Assembly (NCBI GenBank): GCA_016932075.1
Contig: JAFGDP010000065.1
Location: 1-12,642, forward strand
DNA: 12,642 bases
Direction: 5' to 3'
Source: Chitinispirillaceae bacterium
Lineage (GTDB): Bacteria > Fibrobacterota > Chitinivibrionia > Chitinivibrionales > Chitinispirillaceae
Under the pieces are notes generated by a model. That model did not search any database. It was not told the DNA's origin and saw only the letters and a list, made by a program, of their open reading frames with translations. Position numbers and translations under genes: made by a program. Positions 5,939-12,642 of this stretch are shown here, in pieces. Position 1 is the first letter of the stretch. Each line of letters starts with the position of its first letter.

Positions 5939-7660
5939 ATGCCGCACATCGATGTAGGCGCCATTGATTATGCCATTATGGCGATTTACGTAGTGTTCGT
6001 TCTGGGGATCGGCTGGGTGCTCAAGAACCGCATGAAATCCAGCGAGGATTTTCTTACGTCGAAGAGATCGATTCCCGCGTGGATCACGGGTCTTGCGTTC
6101 ATTTCCACCAACCTTGGCGCGCTTGAGGTGATCGGCATGGGTGCCTCGGGCGCGAAATACGGAATTGCCACCTGCCACTTTTACTGGGTAGGCGCCATTC
6201 CTGCCATGGTGTTTCTCGGCGTGTTCATGATGCCGTTTTACTACGGATCAAAGGCGCGCTCCGTGCCTGAATACCTGAAGCTGCGGTTTGATGAGAAGAC
6301 ACGCGGTTTCAATGCGTTCTCCTTTGCGATCATGACGATCTTCGCCTCGGGCATCTCCATGTTCGCCATGGCAAAGCTCATGCAGGTGCTTTTAGGGTGG
6401 GACTTTAACGCGAGCCTGATCGTGTCGGCGATCATCGTTCTCATATACACGTTTCTCGGCGGCCTCACCTCGGCCATTTACAACGAGGTGCTGCAGTTTT
6501 TCCTGATCGTAGCAGGGTTCGTTCCCCTCGTGTTCCTCGGGCTCAAGGACGCGGGCGGATGGGCCGGGGTGCAGGAACGGTTGCAGCTCGTGGCAACGAA
6601 TGCCGGTTTTGCTCCTGACGCGTGGACCAGGAGCTGGGCCCACATGGGGTCGCCCTCCACCAACCCGATGGGTATCGAGTGGTTCGGTCTGATCATGGGG
6701 CTCGGGTTCGTTCTTTCGTTCGGGTACTGGTGCACCAACTTTCTGGTGGTGCAGCGCGCCATGGCCGCGAAAACCATGTCTGCTGCGCGCAATACCCCGC
6801 TCATCGGCGCCATTCCCAAAATGTTCATTCCGATCCTGGTCATATTGCCGGGCATGATCGCCATAGGGCTTACGGCCCACAGCGGCACGAGCGGGTTCCA
6901 GTTGCCGACACTTGCTGACGGTACCTATGATTACAACAACACCATCCCGCTCATGCTCGGCCATTATCTCCCGTCCGGCGTGCTTGGGCTCGGTCTTACT
7001 GCGCTCATGGCGTCGTTCATGTCCGGCATGGCCGGCAACGTGACCGCGTTCAATACGGTCTGGACCTATGATATTTATCAGAGTTACATCCGGCCCGGCC
7101 AGCCGGACAAGCACTATCTGACCATGGGAAAGTATGCGACCGTTTTCGGCACCATCGTGAGCATGGGCGCGGCGTACGTGGCGGCGAATTTCAACAATAT
7201 CATGGATTTCCTGCAGCTCATCTTTGCCTTTGTTAACGCACCGCTGTTCGCCACGTTCCTTCTGGGCATGTTCTGGAAGCGGGCCACGGGTCATGGCGCG
7301 TTCATCGGCCTTGTCTGCGGAACGCTCGCAGCCGCGCTCCACCACGGCCTTACCCTGCCGGCAGGCGCTGCTGCGGGCATAAAGGGCGGATGGCTGGGCG
7401 CGGTGTTTCACACCTATCCCAGTGAAATGGCCCAGAATTTCTGGGCTGCAACGTTCGCGTGGACCGGCTGTTTCCTCATTACCATTATTATTTCCATGAT
7501 TACCAGGCGCACGAAGACCGACGAGGACCTCAAGGGGTTAGTCTATTCCTTGACGCCGAAAATCAAGGAGACGGCAGGGGTACCCTGGTATTCGCAGCCG
7601 GCAATTCTTGGTACCATAGTGCTGGTGAGCGCGTTCGTTCTCAACCTTATGTTCTGGTAA
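5939..7660 (+). CDS. Sodium:solute symporter, SSS (SGLT-like) family
   Basis: An inner-membrane transporter of 573 residues with about 13-14 hydrophobic helices, of the LeuT-fold family that drives uptake of sugars or other organic solutes with Na+. Evidence: the N-terminal YAIMAIYVVFVLGIGW helix; DFLTSKRSIPAWITGLAF (37-54); the SSS loop YYGSKARSVPEYLKLRF (101-117); GGLTSAIYNEVLQFF (174-188); and ALMASFMSGMAGNV to DIYQSYIRP (355-386), the helix that normally carries Na2-site serines. Here the vSGLT Ser364-Ser365 pair appears as Ser362-Gly363. The substrate cannot be deduced; the overall pattern is closer to sugar symporters than to proline or acetate ones. A GAAAGGA site precedes the ATG by 11 bases. 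It is followed 15 bases later by a small membrane protein, then a terminator, so the two form an operon. Confidence 0.94.
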   Translation: MPHIDVGAIDYAIMAIYVVFVLGIGWVLKNRMKSSEDFLTSKRSIPAWITGLAFISTNLGALEVIGMGASGAKYGIATCHFYWVGAIPAMVFLGVFMMPFYYGSKARSVPEYLKLRFDEKTRGFNAFSFAIMTIFASGISMFAMAKLMQVLLGWDFNASLIVSAIIVLIYTFLGGLTSAIYNEVLQFFLIVAGFVPLVFLGLKDAGGWAGVQERLQLVATNAGFAPDAWTRSWAHMGSPSTNPMGIEWFGLIMGLGFVLSFGYWCTNFLVVQRAMAAKTMSAARNTPLIGAIPKMFIPILVILPGMIAIGLTAHSGTSGFQLPTLADGTYDYNNTIPLMLGHYLPSGVLGLGLTALMASFMSGMAGNVTAFNTVWTYDIYQSYIRPGQPDKHYLTMGKYATVFGTIVSMGAAYVAANFNNIMDFLQLIFAFVNAPLFATFLLGMFWKRATGHGAFIGLVCGTLAAALHHGLTLPAGAAAGIKGGWLGAVFHTYPSEMAQNFWAATFAWTGCFLITIIISMITRRTKTDEDLKGLVYSLTPKIKETAGVPWYSQPAILGTIVLVSAFVLNLMFW

Positions 7661-7675
7661 AAAGGGGGTTTTTTC

Positions 7676-7897
7676 ATGGATACCGACATTCGTTTTCCCA
7701 TCGGACTGCTCTTTACCATAGTGGGCGTCATAATAACCATTTTCGGATTTGCCACCAGCGGTGCGGAGATGTATCAGCACTCGCTTGGTATTAACATCAA
7801 CATATGGTCCGGCATCTGCCTGACGGTATTCGGGGTCATCATGCTCGTCATGGCATTTATGGCGCAATCCAAAGACAAGGCGTCGGCCGGAACGTAA
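7676..7897 (+). CDS. Small two-helix membrane protein paired with the SSS symporter
   Basis: 73 residues with two hydrophobic helices, about 8-25 (PIGLLFTIVGVIITIFGF) and 42-63 (NIWSGICLTVFGVIMLVM, continuing AFMA), joined by a loop ending SLGININIWSG. Short proteins of this layout (DxRxPIGLLF at the start, SLGINxNxW before the second helix) are found beside SSS symporters in several phyla; I recall this pattern but cannot search it. The role is unknown. It may be a small accessory or stabilising subunit of the transporter. AAGGGGG (7662-7668) serves as ribosome binding site. The gene starts 15 bases after the symporter stop and ends 28 bases before an intrinsic terminator. Confidence 0.85.
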   Translation: MDTDIRFPIGLLFTIVGVIITIFGFATSGAEMYQHSLGININIWSGICLTVFGVIMLVMAFMAQSKDKASAGT

Positions 7898-7925
7898 TCG
7901 GTGGTCAACAGGCAATTCCTGCCTT

Positions 7926-7962
7926 GGGAGCAGGGGTAACCACCCCGCGCTCCCGCTTTTTT
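7926..7962 (+). terminator. Strong rho-independent terminator of the symporter operon
   Basis: GGGAGC (7926-7931) pairs with GCTCCC (7949-7954). An inner stem GGGGT (7933-7937) pairs with ACCCC (7942-7946) around the loop AACC. GC is followed by a run of six T (7957-7962). It ends the symporter/small-protein transcript and insulates the lipoprotein operon. Confidence 0.9.
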
Positions 7963-8100
7963 CAGCGGAAAATACGTTATTTTCACTGATAATCCGGACC
8001 GGTTGAATCTGTTGCCTGTATTTTACTATCTTACCTAAACATCAAAGATCATTACATCCAGAACCATTATCCTTGTCCACGCCCAAACAAAGGAGTCGTG

Positions 8101-10488
8101 ATGCGTTTAAAGATACTGCTGTTGGCTGTAGCACTGGTGCTCATGAACTGCGCCGCATACAAGCAACTCAAGCCCAAACCCGGGCTTGAGAGCAAGGAAG
8201 CCGGATACATCGAACTGAAGAAGAAGGCCAAGAAGAATTTCTCGCTTAAAAAGGGCAAAAAATACTTTATCACCTTTCCCGGCCCGTCAGAAGACCACTT
8301 CTACCTGGTGGTCACGTCACCGCAGAAACAGAAGTTCGCTACGTCGCTGACCGACCGGCTTGAAAAGAAAAAGACCCCCGGCGCACTGATCGGGGACGAG
8401 ACCTGGGGCCCTGAAACCATGAGCGTTTACCCGATCAACAAGAGCGTGCCTGCCTATTACCTTCTCATCGACAAGGTGTCGGAGAACCTCAAGGACCTGC
8501 CCATCAAGTACCGTTATACGCCCCAGTGGCGGTTCAAGTTCGAGGGCAAGCACGCCATCTACAAGGAAACGCTTGCAAAAAACCGCGTGGACCGGGGAGT
8601 GTACAACGCCATCGGGACCAGCCTGCATCTGGAGGATTTCAATTACACCTTGGTCATGGATACCGTGTCAAAGCACACGGCGGAGCTTGAAAAGCTTGAG
8701 AAGGAGCTGCGGGCGCTTGAAAGCATTTTCCCCTCCGACATGCTCAACTCCACGGACGTCGCGTATCTGAACTATAAGAAGCTCAAGAAGGAGCTTGACG
8801 AGGAGATCGCGTTCCAGACCGCCTATGTCAGCGTGCTCGGCTTTTTCCACCGGGAGTATCAGACCAGGAAAAATCCGTTCACGTTCCTCGGATTCACCGA
8901 GGACTTCATCGCCTACTTTTCAAAAAAGAAAGAGCTGCCCGACCATATTGTCAAAGAGAGCCAGACCTATCTTGAAAAGCGGCTCGCCGAACTGCCCGCT
9001 TTTTTCGATGAGCGGCTGAAGACCAAAGAGGACGCGGCACCGCTTGATACCAGCTATTTCCGTGTTGGCGCGAGAAACCTGCTCGACTCCCTGCACGCGG
9101 TTGCCGAAGTTGCCATGCCAAAGGAGCTGGCCGCAGTCGTGAAATTCATGACCGATTTCGACGCCAACGGCAACGCCATGCTTGGCATAAAGGATTCGCT
9201 CGCCGAACTGGCGAAGTTCGTCAAGGAGGGGCCGAGCCTGCCGCCGGACGACTTTTTCAAGAAGGTGAATGCCCGTGCCGCCGGGCTGGAACAGGTCATT
9301 CCCAAGGGCATCGACAAATCATACGGAAAATACCATGAGATGCCCTGCGCCAAGAAACTCAACGAAGCGATCGGCGCGTTCAACACCGAGGTGCTCAAGC
9401 AGATCGCCCAGTACCGCGAGGCCGAGCAGATGGTGGTCCAGTTGAACGTGCTCAAGGCGGGAAAGGATTACAGCGGCATGATCGGCATGCTCAAGGCCAA
9501 GCCGGAGCTCACCTTCCTTATCGAAAAATATCGCGGGCTCGACAAGATGTCGATCGACGCGCAGGTTGGCGCCATCAAGACCGCGCTCGGCAGCAATGCG
9601 TGGCGCGACGCAGAATCCGGCCTTAAAACACTGCACGCCGACCAGAATTTTCTCGATCCTGCCATGCTGCAGGTCAAGGAGGCGGCGGTCATGGATTACG
9701 AGGATTCGCTCTATTCCAAGGTTGAGCGGGTGACCAGACGGGCCGTGACCAAGTTCCTGGATGACAATGTGAACAAGTTCGAGGACATCGATTCGTTCTA
9801 TACGGATTCGGTGTTCCTGCCCGTCTACGACATTACGTTCTCCTCGGGGTCGCGCAAGGAGCTTGTCCAGCGCAAGGCAACGCTGGTCGCCGATCTTGCC
9901 AAGATGAAGGAGAACGAGTTCCCGGCGCGGGCCGTCCAGCTGCTGTTCAAGGAGTTCGTCAAAAACCCGAATGACAACGGCGTGCTCAAGGCCCGTGCGA
10001 TCGTTGCCCACGGCAATCATTACAAGGGCGAGGACGACGAGGTCAAGCGGCGGATCGCCGAGGCCGATCCGATGCGGGCCAAGTGGATCGTGGAGCCCAA
10101 AAAATACCGCCGTGTGCTCGTGGTCCCGGTCACCGACAACCGGAGAGGCACGAACAAATACGTGGTCCGGTTCAACGTGAAGATCAAGAAGGAGGAGGCG
10201 GTATTCCCGGTCTATGATGTCAACATCAAGCTGCCCAAGGAGGTGGCCCAAAACGCGGCGTCAACCCAGTGGTACGAGACCATCAAGCTCAACAAGAAGC
10301 TGTTGAAGAACGAGGGCAGGTTCACCATCACCGCGCCGACGGCGGAAAATGACTATGTGTGCCAGATGACGCCGGTCCAGATGAGCAAGGAAAAAACCAA
10401 TGTTCTGGAGATCGTGTTCAAATACCCGGCGTTCAAGGTGGTGCAGGTCAGCGTCATGGTACAGAAACCAATTATCAAGAAGAACTGA
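8101..10488 (+). CDS. Large uncharacterised lipoprotein
   Basis: I recognise no family. 795 residues from ATG 8101, chosen because AGGAG (8091-8095) is five bases away; an in-frame GTG at 8098 is too close. The N-terminus is a lipoprotein signal: MRLK, a hydrophobic run, then LVLMNC with Cys17. Asn at -1 is unusual for a lipobox. Regions: a lysine-rich linker and a strand-rich domain (about 20-145, with KKYFITFPGPSEDHFYLVVT); a long helical middle (about 180-630) with charged heptad-like stretches such as AELEKLEKELRALES; and a strand-rich C-terminal domain (about 675-790, with YVVRFNVKIKKEE and VLEIVFKYPAFKVVQVSV). It is probably anchored in the outer or inner membrane facing the periplasm. 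It is followed after 12 bases by a solute-binding-like protein gene, so the two are one operon and probably work together. Confidence 0.88.
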   Translation: MRLKILLLAVALVLMNCAAYKQLKPKPGLESKEAGYIELKKKAKKNFSLKKGKKYFITFPGPSEDHFYLVVTSPQKQKFATSLTDRLEKKKTPGALIGDETWGPETMSVYPINKSVPAYYLLIDKVSENLKDLPIKYRYTPQWRFKFEGKHAIYKETLAKNRVDRGVYNAIGTSLHLEDFNYTLVMDTVSKHTAELEKLEKELRALESIFPSDMLNSTDVAYLNYKKLKKELDEEIAFQTAYVSVLGFFHREYQTRKNPFTFLGFTEDFIAYFSKKKELPDHIVKESQTYLEKRLAELPAFFDERLKTKEDAAPLDTSYFRVGARNLLDSLHAVAEVAMPKELAAVVKFMTDFDANGNAMLGIKDSLAELAKFVKEGPSLPPDDFFKKVNARAAGLEQVIPKGIDKSYGKYHEMPCAKKLNEAIGAFNTEVLKQIAQYREAEQMVVQLNVLKAGKDYSGMIGMLKAKPELTFLIEKYRGLDKMSIDAQVGAIKTALGSNAWRDAESGLKTLHADQNFLDPAMLQVKEAAVMDYEDSLYSKVERVTRRAVTKFLDDNVNKFEDIDSFYTDSVFLPVYDITFSSGSRKELVQRKATLVADLAKMKENEFPARAVQLLFKEFVKNPNDNGVLKARAIVAHGNHYKGEDDEVKRRIAEADPMRAKWIVEPKKYRRVLVVPVTDNRRGTNKYVVRFNVKIKKEEAVFPVYDVNIKLPKEVAQNAASTQWYETIKLNKKLLKNEGRFTITAPTAENDYVCQMTPVQMSKEKTNVLEIVFKYPAFKVVQVSVMVQKPIIKKN

Positions 10489-10500
10489 CAGGAGGAATGA

Positions 10501-12237
10501 ATGAAAAAAACTATTCTTGGTATCGTTATCGGTCTTGTCGTCCTCGTCGGTGCCGGTGCGCTGTACTGGTTCGTGTTCAGAAAAGACCTTTCCGGGCAGA
10601 TTATCATTCCTTATATTGCGCACCAGAAACCCAAGGTTGATCCGCACGTGCCGAGTTCGGTCCCCATATCAGACAAGCTTGACGAGGTGCTGTTTGACGG
10701 CCTGTTCAACGTGTCGGCTAGCCCGAGCGGCGTGATATACGAAAACGGCCTGGGTGAATTGATCGGCATGGATGAGAAAAACGTGGTGACCATCCGTCTC
10801 AAGCCCAACCGCAAGTGGCACTCCAGTTTCGGCGTCACCATGGAAAAGAAGGAGATCACGCTCTCGCCCAAGGAGGAGATCGCTTTTACGGCCGAGGACC
10901 TTAAATTCACGCTCAGCCGCATCCAGAAGCTGGGGAGCCTTTCGCCCGACTACATCCTGGTCTCGCAGGCGGTCCCGGATTTCAGCTTCAGCGGTCCGGA
11001 TGAGAACGGCGAGATCAAGTTCCAGTTCAGGGGCGACCGCGTCTGGAGCGAGGACGACGTGAAGGAGATCCTGTCGTTCAAGGTGCTGCCTGCCAGTTCC
11101 GATATGGAAGCGCCGCAGTACACCACCGGTACCGGTCCGTATCTTCTGTGCGGCGAGTATGAGGACCAGATCTTTTTCAAGGACATGCCCGGCAGCGGCG
11201 CTGTCGTGCCGACCATTCTGCTGCGGCCGTTTATCGACAACAGCACCTATACCACCGAACTCAAGAACCGCAATATCAACACGCTGCTTTCAACGCCGTT
11301 CGGCGCGGTGTCGCCCATCCTTCGCGACACCGGCGACTATTTCTACAAATCGAGCATTGCCACCGCGTTTTTCGCGCTCTTTTTCAATACCGAGCGGCTC
11401 TCGCTGGAAAAACGCATGGCGGTCCGCAAACTGGTGAACAACAAGATGATCATGAACCGGTTTTTCAAGATTGGCACGCCGCAGCAGCGCCATATTGCGA
11501 ACTACCGGGGAGCGGGTGATAATTATGACGAGTACCTCAATTTCAGCGTGTTTCCGACCACCACCTACTATGTTGAAGATGAGATCGTCAATCCGCCCAA
11601 GGAGCCGCTCGAGGGCGACATCTCGCTTCTCACCGATACGGTGCGGATCCAGACCTGTCTCAATTTCGGGTTCCGGGAGGAGCTTTCTGATCTGGTGGAG
11701 ATCATGAATGATCCTGCCATGTTCCACGGCAAAATAAAGGCGACCGCGGTCTCCAACGAAGAGATCGCGAACGGCATGTACGACGCGGTGCTGGTCCCGA
11801 CGACCGGGTACCGCTCGAACTTTCTGTTCGACTTGTACAATGTGTTCCTGCGCGAGCCTGATTTCAGCGCCTACAAGGTGTATCTGCAGACCAGCTTTGA
11901 CCGCAAGGGAAAACAGGTCGTGAGCGAGCAGTCGTTTACCGCGGACAAGAACTTTTTCCGGCTTGACCTGGGCAAGGAAACGCCGGAACGGGCCGATCTG
12001 AAACAGCTGCTCGACTATCTGTTCCTGTTCATGTCCTCGCGTGAGATCGGCGACAAACAGCAGGGCGCCATACTCATCGACCAGCTCGAGTCCAAAATCT
12101 GCCTCGGCGCATGGCTCTTTTCGCTGCCGTCCCTCGCGTACATGAGCACGCAGTTCGACGCGGGCACCATTGACATGTACGGCATGGCGTCGCAATTGTC
12201 GACGATCGAGAAATGGCAGGAGGCGAAGAAGAAATAA
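10501..12237 (+). CDS. Membrane-anchored extracellular solute-binding protein, family 5 (SBP_bac_5)-like
   Basis: 578 residues beginning with MKKT and one hydrophobic helix (about 4-26), with no lipobox Cys: a signal anchor or uncleaved signal, with the rest periplasmic. Family 5 (oligopeptide, dipeptide or nickel binding) landmarks in order: DEVLFDGLFNVSASPSGVIY (61-80); VVTIRLKPNRKWH (95-107); FTAEDLKFTLSRIQ (129-142); TGTGPYLLCGEY (209-220); and FALFFNTERLSLEKRMAVRK (291-310), which matches the NTxxxPLxDxRVRxA segment. The C-terminal half is divergent. No permease or ATPase gene is adjacent, so it may serve a distant ABC transporter or a non-transport sensing or binding role with its lipoprotein neighbour. 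AGGAGG (10490-10495) lies five bases before the ATG and 12 bases separate it from the preceding stop. Confidence 0.88.
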   Translation: MKKTILGIVIGLVVLVGAGALYWFVFRKDLSGQIIIPYIAHQKPKVDPHVPSSVPISDKLDEVLFDGLFNVSASPSGVIYENGLGELIGMDEKNVVTIRLKPNRKWHSSFGVTMEKKEITLSPKEEIAFTAEDLKFTLSRIQKLGSLSPDYILVSQAVPDFSFSGPDENGEIKFQFRGDRVWSEDDVKEILSFKVLPASSDMEAPQYTTGTGPYLLCGEYEDQIFFKDMPGSGAVVPTILLRPFIDNSTYTTELKNRNINTLLSTPFGAVSPILRDTGDYFYKSSIATAFFALFFNTERLSLEKRMAVRKLVNNKMIMNRFFKIGTPQQRHIANYRGAGDNYDEYLNFSVFPTTTYYVEDEIVNPPKEPLEGDISLLTDTVRIQTCLNFGFREELSDLVEIMNDPAMFHGKIKATAVSNEEIANGMYDAVLVPTTGYRSNFLFDLYNVFLREPDFSAYKVYLQTSFDRKGKQVVSEQSFTADKNFFRLDLGKETPERADLKQLLDYLFLFMSSREIGDKQQGAILIDQLESKICLGAWLFSLPSLAYMSTQFDAGTIDMYGMASQLSTIEKWQEAKKK

Positions 12238-12264
12238 GCTTTAAATAGTAAGATAGATTTAAAA

Positions 12265-12312
12265 GGGGGACGTGTCCCCCTGTCTTCGAATCCCGACAGT
12301 ATGTCGGGATTC
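12265..12312 (+). terminator. Tandem hairpins after the lipoprotein operon (possible terminator or repeat)
   Basis: The first hairpin is GGGGGA (12265-12270) with TCCCCC (12275-12280), loop CGTG. The second is GAATCCCGACA (12288-12298) with TGTCGGGATTC (12302-12312), a perfect 11-bp stem with loop GTA. They start 27 bases after the stop codon. Neither is followed by a proper T-tract, so termination is plausible but not certain. The second resembles a dispersed palindromic repeat. Confidence 0.5.
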
Positions 12313-12642
12313 TTCGCCACCCCCTCTGTGCGGACTACCAATAGCGGTTGTCAAAAAACTCCTGCGCCCTCAGGTACCGTGAATAGCGAAGCGAAGCTTT
12401 TTCACTATGGAAGAAGAGATGGTTTTTAGCCTTGAATTTTGGTTTTTCAATCATCAATCTTCATGCTGCAATCTGCAATTGAAAGGGATGGTTCATGGCG
12501 TTGTGTTTTGGTTTTTGTTTTTCGCGTTAGGGCGGACAAAGGGTGTGCAAGAGCACCTGCCTGCCGTTCTTTGTAAAAAATCTTTTTTCCAAATAAGGCC
12601 TTTAGGCGCCGAGACTTCGGCAGGCAGGCAGTGCAGCCGAGC
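12313..12642. other. Gene-free tail of the window
   Basis: I see no gene. A GTGAA...TTCAC stem with an AGCGAAGCGAAGCT core lies at about 12380-12407. CCTGCCTGCCG (12556-12566) and CGGCAGGCAGG (12618-12628) form a perfect 11-bp inverted repeat around an AT-rich interior. Much of the rest is low-complexity T-rich text. Confidence 0.4.

Noticed and set aside
6392..7411. 339-codon minus-strand frame opposite the symporter
   Set aside because: Shadow frame rich in Arg, His and Glu; the plus strand encodes a clear membrane transporter.
9319..10251. 310-codon minus-strand frame opposite the lipoprotein
   Set aside because: Shadow of the GC3-rich plus frame; no start signal and no protein-like motif.
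12283..12312. Text TTCGAATCCC resembling a tRNA T-arm
   Set aside because: It belongs to an 11-bp perfect hairpin; no acceptor stem, anticodon arm or D-arm can be formed around it.
1..12642. CRISPR array, rRNA, tRNA or full insertion sequence
   Set aside because: No regularly spaced direct repeats, no cloverleaf-like sequence and no transposase or integrase frame found by eye.

Overview
The window looks like chromosomal DNA from a free-living Gram-negative bacterium with a GC-rich core genome. Evidence is a lipoprotein, a membrane-anchored periplasmic-type binding protein, and AGGAGG-type ribosome binding sites. The taxon cannot be fixed from this sequence. Several short dispersed intergenic repeats, and one possible remnant of a secretion-sorting-type domain, fit phyla such as Fibrobacterota or Bacteroidota relatives or Deltaproteobacteria. 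That placement is only a guess.

Left part (1-1527, minus strand): the start and nearly all of hisH (histidine biosynthesis), cut by the window edge. It is preceded by a repeat-rich gap and by an unrecognised helical protein gene whose 5' end overlaps a second frame resembling a sorting-tail domain. Next (1528-3997, plus strand) come tdh and kbl, the two-step threonine-to-glycine pathway, separated by a 190 bp spacer holding an inverted pair of dispersed repeats.

Middle (3998-5040): an AT-richer accessory island. Its main feature is a convincing integron attC recombination site at 4412-4471, with both extrahelical bases and both core boxes. Just behind it is a HicB/CopG-like antitoxin gene that appears to have lost its ATG (ATA at the expected position). 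A long imperfect inverted repeat follows the gene. No integrase is present in the window, so this is an isolated (CALIN-like) cassette remnant.

Right part: a stand-alone hemerythrin-domain protein (5041-5580); a 155 bp MITE-like element; a sodium:solute symporter with a 73-residue two-helix partner, closed by a strong intrinsic terminator (5939-7962); then a two-gene operon (8101-12237) of a large uncharacterised lipoprotein and a membrane-anchored family-5 solute-binding-like protein with no permease or ATPase genes beside it. The last 400 bp hold only hairpins and repeats. The two best leads are the attC/antitoxin island and the lipoprotein plus binding-protein operon.
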